22,673 bases of DNA from Paracoccaceae bacterium (GTDB lineage Bacteria; Pseudomonadota; Alphaproteobacteria; Rhodobacterales; Rhodobacteraceae): NCBI GenBank assembly GCA_007129775.1, contig SKUV01000385.1:1-22673 (forward strand). The letters run 5' to 3'. The stretch's first letter is position 1. Each line of letters starts with the position of its first letter. Below are positions 14,144-22,016 of this stretch, piece by piece. The translations under genes and the position numbers were made by a program. The notes beneath the pieces were generated by a model. It saw nothing but the letters and a program-made list of their open reading frames with translations. It searched no databases and was not told where the DNA came from.

Positions 14144-14868
14144 GGCCCGACCTCGCGCAGCACTGGCCCGGCCACGCGATGAATGCCACATTCGGTCTTC
14201 TGCCAGCCGCGCCAGCGGCCTGCGCGCGTATCTTCGCCGGGGGCGACCGTGCCGGTGCAGGGCTGGCATCCGATGGAGGGAAAGCCGCGCGCCACCAGCG
14301 GGTGCGGCGGGAGGGAGTGACGCTCCATGTAGGCGCGCAATTCCGCGCGCGACGTGCCCGCCAGCGGGTTGAGCTTGATAAGTTCCCGCGGCGCGTCGTG
14401 CTCGAACATCTCCAGCCGTGCGCGCTCGCCGCCTTGATACCGCTTGCGCCCGCTGATCCACACATCGAAGGGCGCCAGCGCGCGCTCCAGCGGGCGGGCC
14501 TTGCGCAGGGTGCAGCAGGCGTCCGGATCGGTGCGGTGCAGGCCGGTCTCCGGATCCTGCAGGAACAGCTCGACCCGGTCCGGCCCGATCCGCCTCACAT
14601 CGGTCAGGCCGAGATCGGCCGCAAGCCGTTCGTGATAGGCCAGCGTTTCGGGAAACAGCATCAAGGTGTCGATGAAGATCACAGTCAGGCCGGGGTCGAT
14701 CCGGGCGGCCATGTGCAAGAGCACCGCCGATTCCGCGCCAAAGCTCGACACCAGCGCCCCCCGCCCTAGCGCGCCCGTAGTCACATGGGCGATGGCCCCC
14801 TGCGGATCATTCGCGAACCGGGCGTTCAGCGCCTCCAAATCCTGCGAAAAGCCCAAATCACGCGGCAT
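14140..14868 (-). CDS. cysH: Adenylyl-sulfate (APS) reductase, assimilatory
   Basis: A 242-residue CysH protein that reduces activated sulfate to sulfite and AMP, using thioredoxin or glutaredoxin. The PP-loop SSFGAES (41-47) binds the nucleotide. The four cysteines of a [4Fe-4S] cluster are present as CCTLRKARPL (Cys118, Cys119) and GCQPCT (Cys201, Cys204), marking the APS-using type rather than the cluster-free PAPS type; the catalytic Cys227 is in TECGIH. The start is ATG at 14868, which overlaps the end of cysI by 11 bases and has GAAAGGGA upstream; a longer in-frame version reaches to 15135 but only as a shadow of cysI. It is fourth of five genes in the operon. APS use agrees with the lack of an APS kinase gene here. 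Confidence 0.96.
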   Translation of the reverse strand: MPRDLGFSQDLEALNARFANDPQGAIAHVTTGALGRGALVSSFGAESAVLLHMAARIDPGLTVIFIDTLMLFPETLAYHERLAADLGLTDVRRIGPDRVELFLQDPETGLHRTDPDACCTLRKARPLERALAPFDVWISGRKRYQGGERARLEMFEHDAPRELIKLNPLAGTSRAELRAYMERHSLPPHPLVARGFPSIGCQPCTGTVAPGEDTRAGRWRGWQKTECGIHRVAGPVLREVGP

Positions 14869-16525
14869 CGGCCCGGTCCCTTTCGTAAAGTGCTGTCTTG
14901 AACGGGCCGGGGCCCAGACGTCGGTAGGTCTGCAGGAAGGTTTCGCCCCGGTCGCGCCGCAGGCCGAGATAGGCGCGCAGCAACCTTTCGATCGCCGGCA
15001 CGATCTCGGCAGCGGAAAATCCGGGGCCGGTGCGTTCGCCCAGCGTGGCCTCTTCGGCGCCATCCCCGCCCAGCGTGATCTGATAGGTCTCCACCCCAGC
15101 ACGATCGAGGCCGAGTATCCCGATATGGCCGACATGGTGGTGCCCGCAGGCGTTGATGCAGCCCGAGATCTTGATCTTCAGCGGCCCGATGTCATGCTCC
15201 AGCCGCTGCCGCTCGAAATGGGTGGCGATCTCCTGCGCCACGGGGATCGAGCGTGCGGTGGCCAGCGCGCAATAATCCATCCCGGGGCAGGCGATGATAT
15301 CCGACAAAAGGCCCGCATTGGCAGCTGCCAGACCATGACGGCGCAGGGCTGCATGGACCGCAGGCAGATCGCCCAGCGCCACATGGGGCAGGATCAGGTT
15401 CTGTTCGTGGCTGACGCGAATCTCACCCCGCCCGAAACGCTCGGCCAGATCGGCCACGGCGCGCATCCGGGCGCTTGTGGCATCGCCCGGAACCTCGCCA
15501 TGGGCCTTGAGGCTGATGGTCACGATGCCATAGCCGGGGGCGCGATGGGCGTGCAGGTTGGTATCGGCCCATGCCCGGAACACAGGATCGGCGGCGCGGG
15601 CGGTATGATACGGGGCCTCTGGCGCCTCCGGCAGTGATGGCGGGGCAAAATGGGCGGCGATGTGGGCCAGTTCAGCGGCGGTCCGGGCGGGGTCGAAATC
15701 CGGCGCTATCTCGGCGAACCGCGCCTCGACCAGGTCGCGCATCCGCTCGATCCCGTTCTCGTGCAGGGTGATCTTGATCCGCGCCTTGTATTTGTTGTCG
15801 CGCCGGCCCAGCAGGTTGTAGGTGGCGACGATCGCTTCCAGATAGGGCAGCAGATCGGCCACCGGCAGGAAATCCCTGATCACTTGGCCGATCATCGGGG
15901 TGCGGCCCAGCCCCCCGCCGACGATCACCTCGAAGCCCGGCCGGCCGTTGCGCCGCACCATCCGCAGCCCGATGTCATGGGCGCGCGTGACCGCCCGGTC
16001 ATGGGGCGCGCCGGTGATGGCGATCTTGAACTTGCGCGGCAGGAACTGGAATTCGGGATGATCGGTGGACCATTGGCGGATGAGTTCCGCATAGGGCCGG
16101 GGGTCTTCAATCTCGTCCGCCGCGGCGCCGGCGAAGTGATCGGCGGTGACGTTGCGGATCGTGTTGCCGCTGGTCTGAATCGCATGCAGGCCGACCTCGG
16201 CCAGCGCATCGAGCATATCGGGCACGTCGATCAGGCGCGGCCAGTTGAACTGGATGTTCTGGCGGGTGGTGAAATGGCCATAGCCGCGGTCCCAGCGTTC
16301 TGCCACCTCTGCAAGCTTGCGCATCTGGGCGGGGTTCAGCGTGCCGTAGGGGATCGCGACGCGCAGCATATAGGCGTGAAGCTGCAGATAGAGACCGTTC
16401 ATCAGGCGCAGGGGGCGGAATTCTTCCTCGGTCAGACTGCCGTCTAGGCGGCGCGCGACCTGATCGCGGAATTGCCGGTTCCGCTCGGCCAGAAAGGCGG
16501 CGTCAAAGCTGTCGTGGCGATACAT
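14858..16525 (-). CDS. cysI: Sulfite reductase hemoprotein (nitrite/sulfite reductase family)
   Basis: A 555-residue siroheme-[4Fe-4S] enzyme that reduces sulfite to sulfide with six electrons. Two ferredoxin-like repeats and two siroheme domains are in the normal order. The cluster cysteines are ACPGMDYC (Cys413, Cys419) and SGCINACGHH (Cys456, Cys460). Siroheme-binding arginines and lysines are visible in HFTTRQNIQF (84-93), TSGNTIRNV (118-126) and LPRKFKIAI (162-170). The start is ATG at 16525, whose A is the last base of the DUF2849 stop (TGATG). No flavoprotein CysJ is nearby, so ferredoxin is the probable donor; nitrite reductase activity is less likely because cysH and cysG share the operon. 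Confidence 0.95.
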   Translation of the reverse strand: MYRHDSFDAAFLAERNRQFRDQVARRLDGSLTEEEFRPLRLMNGLYLQLHAYMLRVAIPYGTLNPAQMRKLAEVAERWDRGYGHFTTRQNIQFNWPRLIDVPDMLDALAEVGLHAIQTSGNTIRNVTADHFAGAAADEIEDPRPYAELIRQWSTDHPEFQFLPRKFKIAITGAPHDRAVTRAHDIGLRMVRRNGRPGFEVIVGGGLGRTPMIGQVIRDFLPVADLLPYLEAIVATYNLLGRRDNKYKARIKITLHENGIERMRDLVEARFAEIAPDFDPARTAAELAHIAAHFAPPSLPEAPEAPYHTARAADPVFRAWADTNLHAHRAPGYGIVTISLKAHGEVPGDATSARMRAVADLAERFGRGEIRVSHEQNLILPHVALGDLPAVHAALRRHGLAAANAGLLSDIIACPGMDYCALATARSIPVAQEIATHFERQRLEHDIGPLKIKISGCINACGHHHVGHIGILGLDRAGVETYQITLGGDGAEEATLGERTGPGFSAAEIVPAIERLLRAYLGLRRDRGETFLQTYRRLGPGPFKTALYERDRADAA

Positions 16526-16833
16526 CAGTCGGTCTCCGGAGGTTGTCGCGGAATGCGGGCGGCGGCGGAGGGGCCGTCGCGGCGGAAGGCTTCGCGGAAA
16601 TGGGCGGGCTCGGTGCTGTCGGCGCTCTGCCGCACCCGCGCCAGATAGGGGCCGACCACCCGGTCGGATTGCATCTCGGCCCGGCAAAGCGCGTCTTTGG
16701 CCTGCGCCGGGTCATCGAAAACGGCGGCCTCGGCCATGCAGGCGGTCCAGCCGCCCCGTGCGGTGAGCCAGACCACCCGGCCCGACACCAGCGCATTCGC
16801 CGTGACCACCTGCAAGGGAATCGGGCGGGCCAT
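16525..16833 (-). CDS. DUF2849 protein of the sulfate-reduction operon
   Basis: A 102-residue soluble protein of the DUF2849 family, recognised by VVTANALVSGRVVWLTARGG near the N-terminus and VVGPYLARV in the middle. The family occurs in alphaproteobacteria between cysG and cysI and has no known activity; the conserved position suggests a small accessory role for sulfite reductase. It starts one base after the cysG stop and shares one base with the cysI start, so all three genes are probably translated together. No cofactor motif is present. Confidence 0.88.
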   Translation of the reverse strand: MARPIPLQVVTANALVSGRVVWLTARGGWTACMAEAAVFDDPAQAKDALCRAEMQSDRVVGPYLARVRQSADSTEPAHFREAFRRDGPSAAARIPRQPPETD

Positions 16834-16834
16834 T

Positions 16835-18244
16835 TCAGGCGGGCTCCTTTCGTAGGGCCCGGGCCTGCGGGCCGGGCAGGGCGGCTGTCGCGGCCCGCCC
16901 CGCCAGCCCCAGCATCAGCACGACAGGCCCCGCTGGCGCCGCCCTTTCCAGATCGTCGGCAAGGCTGCCCAGCGGGGCGGCGTGGATGCGCTGATCCGGC
17001 CGGCTGGCGTTTTCGACCGCGGTGACGAGTGCCGCCGGGTCGGCCCCGTGCATCAGCAACCGCCCCTGAAGGAAGCGCGCAGCCCGCTTGCCCATATAGA
17101 TCGCGGCGACAGCGCCTGGACGGGCGAGCGCGCGCCAGTCGTGTTCGGCAAAGCCGCGCAGGTCATGGGCGGTCAGCAACCGCAATTCCGAATTCCGCTC
17201 GCGGCGCGTCAGGCTCGTGCCCAGCGCTGCGGCTGCGGCGCTTGCGGCGGTGATACCGGGGACCACGGCCCATGGGATGCCGGCTGTCTCCAGCGCCTCG
17301 ATCTCTTCATCCAGCCGGGCGAAAACGGTGGGATCGCCGGCCTTGAGTCGCACCACAAGCGCGCCCCCCTTGGCATGGGCGATCATCGTGTCGTTGATTT
17401 CGGCCTGTGGGGTTGCGGGGCCGAAGCCCTCCTTGCCGACGGAAACGAGGATCGCCTCGCGCCGCGCCAGTTCGAGGATCGGCTGCGGCACAAGCCGGTC
17501 GTGGATCACCACATCGGCCTCGTCCAGCAGGCGGCGTGCGCGCAGGGTCAGCAATTCGGGATCTCCGGGCCCCGCGCCCACCAGATCGACGCGCCCAGGT
17601 GCAGGCGTGGCCGCAAGATGGCGGTCGAGCAGCGCGGCCAGCGTGCCGGGCAAGGCCGCGTCACCGCCGCGGGCGAGGGCCTCGGGCCCTGCGCGCAGAT
17701 GGTATTCGGCCCAGAAAGCGCGCCGCGCCCGGCCCGGTGCCAGGGCCTCGGCGCGCGGGCGAAATCCCTTGGCGGCGCGGGCCAGCGTGCCGAGCCCGGC
17801 TGGCAAACGCTCCTCCAGATCGCGCTTGATCGCGCGGGCGAGCACGGGCGCCGCGCCCTCCGTCCCGATGGCGACCACCACCGGGTCACGATCCACCAGC
17901 GCCGGTGTGATGAAATCACAGGCCGCAAGATCATCGACCACATTCAGCAAAACTCCCGCTGCGCGGGCCAGATTGGCGGTCCGGTCATCGGCCACGGCAT
18001 CGCCGGCCGCGGCATAGACCAGCGCAGCACCCGCCAGATCATTTGCCTCGGGCAACCGGTGTTGCAGGCGTGCCCCGAGTTCTGACGCAGTGGCACTCAG
18101 CGCCCGTTCCGGCGCCGGGGCGAAGACGGTGATCCGGGCAGCACTGCGCGCCAGAAGCCGCAGCTTCGCCAGCGCCACCTCGCCCGAGCCTACGATCAGG
18201 ACGTGCCGCGCGGCGAGGTTCAGAAAGATCGGAAAGTGATTCAT
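16835..18244 (-). CDS. cysG: Siroheme synthase, bifunctional or trifunctional CysG
   Basis: A 469-residue fusion matching CysG. Residues 1-150 are the precorrin-2 dehydrogenase/sirohydrochlorin ferrochelatase part: the NAD Rossmann segment HVLIVGSGEVALAKLRLL (14-31) and the catalytic Asp in NVVDDL (104/105). Residues about 218-460 are the uroporphyrinogen-III methyltransferase: VDLVGAGPGDPELLTLRARR (219-238) and VVPGITAASAAAAALGTSLT. A third motif reads LKAGDPTVFARLDEE where the family normally has LKGGDPFVFGRGGEE, a changed but plausible variant. It makes the siroheme needed by the CysI encoded two genes downstream. The start is ATG at 18244. First gene of the operon, with a perfect palindrome 30 bases upstream. 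Confidence 0.94.
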   Translation of the reverse strand: MNHFPIFLNLAARHVLIVGSGEVALAKLRLLARSAARITVFAPAPERALSATASELGARLQHRLPEANDLAGAALVYAAAGDAVADDRTANLARAAGVLLNVVDDLAACDFITPALVDRDPVVVAIGTEGAAPVLARAIKRDLEERLPAGLGTLARAAKGFRPRAEALAPGRARRAFWAEYHLRAGPEALARGGDAALPGTLAALLDRHLAATPAPGRVDLVGAGPGDPELLTLRARRLLDEADVVIHDRLVPQPILELARREAILVSVGKEGFGPATPQAEINDTMIAHAKGGALVVRLKAGDPTVFARLDEEIEALETAGIPWAVVPGITAASAAAAALGTSLTRRERNSELRLLTAHDLRGFAEHDWRALARPGAVAAIYMGKRAARFLQGRLLMHGADPAALVTAVENASRPDQRIHAAPLGSLADDLERAAPAGPVVLMLGLAGRAATAALPGPQARALRKEPA

Positions 18245-18469
18245 CGGTGAGCCCTCATAGTCACCGGTAGACTAGAACAATGTTCTGGAATATTGGAGTA
18301 TGGTGAGAGAAAAGGCCTGAGAATCCGAAATATTTGCGTGAATGAGAGAAAAAATTCCAATTCAGCCTGGGCGCCCGAACCCTGTCCCGCGCTGGCAACG
18401 CGCGGCGGAACGACTGTCCGAGGTCGCGACGTGGTGCGGCTGGTCGCGAACCGCCACACCGCAGGACAC
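18245..18469. other. Intergenic region upstream of cysG with a perfect palindrome
   Basis: No gene is seen here. A 13-bp perfect palindrome, AGAACA-A-TGTTCT (18274-18286), lies 30-42 bases before the cysG ATG, and the flanks to about 18360 are the most AT-rich part of this region, as for a promoter. No clean -35/-10 pair could be fixed: CATACT near 18295 is a possible -10 with a weak -35. From about 18360 to 18469 I see nothing specific. Confidence 0.5.
18274..18286. promoter_or_regulatory. 13-bp palindrome, candidate operator of the sulfate-reduction operon
   Basis: AGAACA and TGTTCT are exact reverse complements around one central base, unusual in so GC-rich a genome. It sits between the AT-rich promoter zone and the cysG start, where a dimeric repressor could act. 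The regulator is not identified; the adjacent Lrp-type protein is one candidate. Confidence 0.5.
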
Positions 18470-18505
18470 GAAAGCAAACGGGCCGCCCCGGTCGGGGCGG
18501 CCCGT
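18470..18505 (-). terminator. Intrinsic terminator of rplM-rpsI
   Basis: Perfect 12-bp stem (ACGGGCCGCCCC and GGGGCGGCCCGT, 18478-18505) with a 4-base GACC loop on the minus strand, followed by TTGCTTTCG. It is 30 bases downstream of the rpsI stop and points away from it. Confidence 0.85.
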
Positions 18506-18535
18506 GTCTGTTGTCCGCGGCGAGACGCCTGCGGA

Positions 18536-19039
18536 TCAGCGTTTGGAGAACTGGAAGCTCCGGCGCGCCTTGCGCTTGCCGTATTTCTTGCGCTCCACCA
18601 CGCGCGCGTCGCGGGTCAGGAAGCCCGCGGCCTTCAGCGCACCACGCAGGGCCGGTTCGTAAAGCTGCAGCGCCTTCGAGATGCCGTGCTTCACCGCGCC
18701 GGCCTGACCCGACAGGCCGCCGCCCTTGACCGTGGCCATCACGTCGAACTGATCGACCACGCCGGCCACCTGAAATGGCTGGCGCAGGATCATCTGCAGC
18801 ACCGGCCGGGCGAAATAGACGTTCATTTCCTTGCCGTTCACCGTCACCTTGCCGGAGCCGGGGCGGATCCAGACGCGGGCCACCGCATCCTTGCGCTTGC
18901 CCGTGGCATAGGAGCGGCCTAGGCTGTCACGCACCGGTTCGCGCGGCGCCGCCGCCGGTTCGGCCGCGGCATCGGCCACGACACCCGGCACCGCCGATTG
19001 CAGCGCGTCGAGGGATTTGAGTTCTTCGGCCATGCTCAT
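18536..19039 (-). CDS. rpsI: 30S ribosomal protein S9
   Basis: A 167-residue S9. The conserved domain starts near residue 43 with SYATGKRKDAVARVWI and ends with the tRNA-contacting basic tail GKRKARRSFQFSKR, whose terminal KR reaches the P site. The extra 40 acidic/Ala-rich N-terminal residues are the alphaproteobacterial extension; E. coli S9 is about 130. The ATG at 19039 overlaps the rplM stop by 4 bases; a second ATG two codons later is possible. Paired with L13 as in nearly all bacteria. Confidence 0.98.
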   Translation of the reverse strand: MSMAEELKSLDALQSAVPGVVADAAAEPAAAPREPVRDSLGRSYATGKRKDAVARVWIRPGSGKVTVNGKEMNVYFARPVLQMILRQPFQVAGVVDQFDVMATVKGGGLSGQAGAVKHGISKALQLYEPALRGALKAAGFLTRDARVVERKKYGKRKARRSFQFSKR

Positions 19040-19500
19040 GCGCTCCGCGTGTTCTTGGTGTTCATCGCCCGGACATCCAGCACTTCGGGTTGCTGCGCCT
19101 CGTGGGGGTGCTCGGTGCCGGCATAGATGCGCAGGTTGGTCATCTGCTGGCGGCTCAGCTTGCCGCCGGGCAGCATCCGCTGCACGGCCTTTTCCACAAC
19201 CCGGGTCGGGTGCTTGCCTTCGAGGATCTGGCGCGCCGTGCGGCTCTTGATGCCGCCGGGGTGGCCGGTATGACGGTAGTAGACCTTGTCGTCACGCTTG
19301 CGCCCGGTCAGCTGGACCTTGTCGGCGTTGATGATGATGACGTTGTCGCCCATGTCCATATGCGGGGTGAAGGTGGCCTTGTGCTTGCCACGCAGCCGCA
19401 TGGCGACGATCGAGGCAAGCCGGCCCAGAACCACGCCCTCGGCGTCGATCAGGATCCATTTCTTGTCGATATCCGCCGGGGTCGCGGTGTAGGTTTTCAT
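19036..19500 (-). CDS. rplM: 50S ribosomal protein L13
   Basis: A 154-residue L13, slightly longer than E. coli (142). Recognised from KWILIDAEGVVLGRLAS near residue 15, then MDMGDNVIIINADKVQLTGR and KVYYRHTGHPGGIKSRTA, and RMLPGGKL in the C-terminal half. The start is ATG at 19500; the 12-residue longer in-frame version is not conserved in character. It is first in the rplM-rpsI operon with a promoter about 60 bases upstream. The ribosome site (GGGCTCGAC) is weak, so translational control through the leader is possible. Confidence 0.98.
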   Translation of the reverse strand: MKTYTATPADIDKKWILIDAEGVVLGRLASIVAMRLRGKHKATFTPHMDMGDNVIIINADKVQLTGRKRDDKVYYRHTGHPGGIKSRTARQILEGKHPTRVVEKAVQRMLPGGKLSRQQMTNLRIYAGTEHPHEAQQPEVLDVRAMNTKNTRSA

Positions 19501-19560
19501 GTCGAGCCCAATCATAGCAGGTGAAAGGCAGCCCAAAGGCCGCCCCGTTGCGATGGCGCT

Positions 19561-19588
19561 GTTCTAAGCATATGCGCGCCCGGGTCAA
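19561..19588 (-). promoter_or_regulatory. Promoter of rplM-rpsI
   Basis: Minus strand TTGACC (19583-19588) and TAGAAC (19561-19566) with a 16-base spacer. Transcription would start near 19554, giving a leader of about 54 bases. An AT-rich stretch just upstream (19600-19625, runs of A and T) resembles an UP element, suited to a ribosomal operon. Confidence 0.65.
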
Positions 19589-19645
19589 GGGGGCTGTCTT
19601 TGAATTTTTCTTTTAAAATCAATACTCTGAAAATAAGGTATCATA

Positions 19646-20443
19646 TTACCCCAGGAGACCTCCATCCCCGGACGGTGCCGCCCAGTCGATTTCGGCGGGG
19701 TCGAAGCCGGCATCGAGCGTGGGCTTGACGATGGCGAACCACGGCGAGATGTCGAAATCGCGCGGCGTGAACAGCGAATGATGGCGGATGCGCAGCACCT
19801 CGCGGCGCAGCTTTTCCCCTTCCACGCCTTCCAGATGCGCGACATCGGGCAGGATCGGATAGCCCACGGACTGGAACGCTTCGGCGATCAGCGACGAACA
19901 GATCGCCCGGGTCGGATCGCCCGAACCCAGTTCGATCATCCGCCGGCGAAAACGGCGCGGCACCGGCGGGGTGGGCATCAGATAGCGCGCCAGATCGACG
20001 ATGTTGCGCATATCGTATTGCATCCCGATGCGGGCCACCATGAAGGCCACGAGCCGCGCCCGCCCCTCGGCATCCAGCCCCACGGGGCGGCAGATGCGGG
20101 TGTGACTGCGGGCGTATTTCGACAAGGGCGCGCTGGCGCAACCTTCGGCCAGCGTGACCTCGATCAGGGTGTGACGCTCCTCGCCCGGCAATTCGGGGCC
20201 GGGAAGCGCGTGACCCACATAAAGCGCCGCATGGGACCATGTGGACTGGGTGAGATACTTGATCGCGGCCGAGACCCGGCTCGCGCCCTCCACCAGCACC
20301 ACATCGCCGGGGCGCAGGCAGCGCACCATCGGGCCGTGATCGGACGGCACCCAGACCGGCGCATCCTTCGGCACCGCCTCCAGCCAGCGCCCGAGCGCGC
20401 GGCCCACTCGGTCGGTGAGGCGAAGGGCAGAGGCGCCGGACAA
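19646..20443 (-). CDS. C92/YiiX-type permuted papain-like cysteine amidase ('lipo-like' protein)
   Basis: A 265-residue protein with the circularly permuted NlpC/P60 (C92) signature: GDVVLVEG (47-54), then TQSTWSHAALYVG with the catalytic His71, an acidic residue Glu95 in TLIEVT, and RAICSSLIAEAFQSVGYP with the catalytic Cys182, placed after the histidine as in YiiX/YebB. Related enzymes hydrolyse amides or thioesters, possibly lipid-linked; no signal peptide or lipobox is seen. The start is TTG at 20443, after GAGG with 8 bases between and 10 bases past the sseB-like stop; a GTG at 20407 is an alternative without a ribosome site. Third gene of the glycosylase-sseB operon. The substrate is unknown. 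Confidence 0.78.
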   Translation of the reverse strand: MSGASALRLTDRVGRALGRWLEAVPKDAPVWVPSDHGPMVRCLRPGDVVLVEGASRVSAAIKYLTQSTWSHAALYVGHALPGPELPGEERHTLIEVTLAEGCASAPLSKYARSHTRICRPVGLDAEGRARLVAFMVARIGMQYDMRNIVDLARYLMPTPPVPRRFRRRMIELGSGDPTRAICSSLIAEAFQSVGYPILPDVAHLEGVEGEKLRREVLRIRHHSLFTPRDFDISPWFAIVKPTLDAGFDPAEIDWAAPSGDGGLLG

Positions 20444-20453
20444 CCGCCCGGCC

Positions 20454-21281
20454 TCAGCGCAGCCGCGGCGGCTTGGCCGGGTCGCTGCCGGGCGCCACGG
20501 GCGTGGCCGAACCGTCCTCCGCCTTTGGCGGGTCTGGCAGGTCGAAGCGGAGCGCCACACGCTCCAGCCGCGCCCAGATCGGGCTTTCGGGCGCCGGAAA
20601 CACCACATCGAGCGCGCCTGCCTCCAGCCCCGAAAAGCGCAGTGCCTCGGCCGTTGCGCGCGCCAGCGTGGCCTCCGCCCCCGGCGCGATGTCTTCGAAG
20701 GCCAGCAGATGCCCGGCGCTGCCTCCGTCATAGCCGGCACCCGCCAGCCATGCCCGCCGCGCCAGCCCGGCCATCCGCGCCAGATGCCGGTCCAGCGCCT
20801 CCAGCAGCGCATCGGGCAGACCGCGAGGCGGGTCGAGCGCGGTCAGGCGCGCGGTATCCTCGGTCACCGGCACGTCGAGCGCCGCGGCCAGCCATGCCAC
20901 GCCATCGGCCGGAAGCACCATGGCCGAGGGATGGCCGAGGTTCAGCCCGAGGCCAAGCGCGCCAGCGCCGCCCGCCCCGCATTCCGCCTCCGCCGCGCCC
21001 TGCACCAGCATCCGCACCAGCGCCCGGCCCGACAACGCGGCGTAGGGCGCGGGCCCGGCGGCGAAACCCGAGAGCCGGTCCTCCCGGTCGAAGGCCAGAA
21101 CCACCGGCCCCTCATCGAGCGGAAAGACCCGCGGCGCGATCCGGCCACTCTTGGGCTCGTCCTTCAGCAGCAGGAACATTTCGGTATCGGCGAGGCGGGC
21201 GAAAAAGGCGCGCTCGGCCGCGTCGCCGCCGGTTTCCATCGCGGCATGGGCTGCATCGAGGGGGGTGGGCGCTGCGGTCAT
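20454..21281 (-). CDS. SseB-family protein
   Basis: A 275-residue soluble protein. The N-terminal half is an SseB domain: ERAFFARLADTEMFLLL near residues 24-40, then RVFPLDEGPVVLAFDREDRLSGF around 51-73 and a hydrophobic Leu/Val block LSGRALVRMLV. A C-terminal part (about 150-275) resembles the SseB C-domain. In Salmonella SseB is a type III translocator, but SseB-domain proteins are widespread in bacteria without such systems and have no assigned role; no secretion genes are present here. The ATG overlaps the stop of the glycosylase-like gene by 4 bases. The C-terminus (last 20 residues) is Pro/Ala-rich. Confidence 0.8.
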   Translation of the reverse strand: MTAAPTPLDAAHAAMETGGDAAERAFFARLADTEMFLLLKDEPKSGRIAPRVFPLDEGPVVLAFDREDRLSGFAAGPAPYAALSGRALVRMLVQGAAEAECGAGGAGALGLGLNLGHPSAMVLPADGVAWLAAALDVPVTEDTARLTALDPPRGLPDALLEALDRHLARMAGLARRAWLAGAGYDGGSAGHLLAFEDIAPGAEATLARATAEALRFSGLEAGALDVVFPAPESPIWARLERVALRFDLPDPPKAEDGSATPVAPGSDPAKPPRLR

Positions 21282-21973
21282 GACAATTCCTCCCTGACGG
21301 CGGCACGCAACGCGGGCAGAAGGTCGGCCTCGAACCACGGGTTGCGCCTGAGCCATCCGGTATTGCGCCACGAGGGATGGGGCAAGGGAAAGACGCGCGG
21401 AAGGTCGCGCACCCGGGTGGTTTCGCGCCAACCTGCGACGGTTCCGGTGACACCGGCGCGGCAGCCCAGATGCCAGCGCTGCGCCGTGCCGCCCACCAAC
21501 AGCACCAGCCGCAGCCCGGGTAGCAGAGCCATCACCCGCGCCCGCCATGTGGCGGCACAAACGGGCGGCGGCGGCAGATCGGCCTTGCGCGCGTCATAGC
21601 CTGGAAAGCAGAATGCCATGGGCACGATGGCAACGCGCGAGCGATCATAAAAGGTTTCTGGCGCAACCCCCATCCACGCCCGTAGGCGCTGACCCGAGGC
21701 ATCGTCGAACGGCACGCCCGAGGCATGGACCCGCGCTCCCGGCGCCTGCCCGGCCACCAGCACCCGGGCCGAGGGCGAAAACCGGACCACCGGGCGCGGC
21801 GCATGGGCGCTGGCGGTGGCCTTGAAGCGTGCCGCGCAAAGGGTGCAGGCAGCGATTTCCGCTTGCAAGGCTACGGCAGCGATATCCGACGGGCCAGCCG
21901 GGGTGGCGGCTGCCCGGGGAAGTGGGCCGGCGACGGGGTCGCCCTGGGTATCGGCGCGGGTCATACATACCAC
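21278..21973 (-). CDS. Fe-S uracil-DNA-glycosylase-superfamily protein, divergent family 4-like
   Basis: A 231-residue protein of the uracil-DNA glycosylase superfamily. Four cysteines fit a [4Fe-4S] cluster of family-4 type: CTLC (Cys43, Cys46) and a pair 16 residues apart (Cys122, Cys139). Motif A reads LVAGQAPGARVHASGVPFDD (73-92), where family 4 has GEAPG; motif B reads PLPHPSWRN, with the expected HPS. The Glu to Gln change in motif A and the altered loop mean activity on uracil is not assured. Numbering is from GTG 21973, five bases after GGAG; ATG 21964 is the alternative. It begins an operon with SseB and C92 genes and is divergent from xthA. Family likely, activity uncertain. Confidence 0.82.
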   Translation of the reverse strand: MVCMTRADTQGDPVAGPLPRAAATPAGPSDIAAVALQAEIAACTLCAARFKATASAHAPRPVVRFSPSARVLVAGQAPGARVHASGVPFDDASGQRLRAWMGVAPETFYDRSRVAIVPMAFCFPGYDARKADLPPPPVCAATWRARVMALLPGLRLVLLVGGTAQRWHLGCRAGVTGTVAGWRETTRVRDLPRVFPLPHPSWRNTGWLRRNPWFEADLLPALRAAVREELS

Positions 21974-21999
21974 ATAGACTCCGGCGGGGCCCGCGCAAA
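21971..21999 (-). promoter_or_regulatory. Candidate promoter of the glycosylase operon
   Basis: Minus strand TTTGCG (21994-21999) and TATGTG (21971-21976) with a 17-base spacer. The -10 covers the GTG start, so transcription from it would begin near the ATG at 21964 and give a leaderless mRNA. It is therefore incompatible with the GTG start. Confidence 0.3.
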
Positions 22000-22016
22000 G
22001 CCGGCGCTTGCCGGCT
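21999..22016. repeat. Perfect hairpin in the xthA/glycosylase divergent region
   Basis: AGCCGGC and GCCGGCT form a 7-bp stem with a GCTT loop. It overlaps the candidate -35 elements of both divergent promoters. It could be an operator or only a chance GC repeat. Confidence 0.4.

Noticed and set aside
19778..21283. Plus-strand open frame of 501 residues opposite the C92 and sseB-like genes
   Set aside because: Extremely Pro/Arg/Ala-rich second half and antisense to genes with catalytic motifs and coupled starts.
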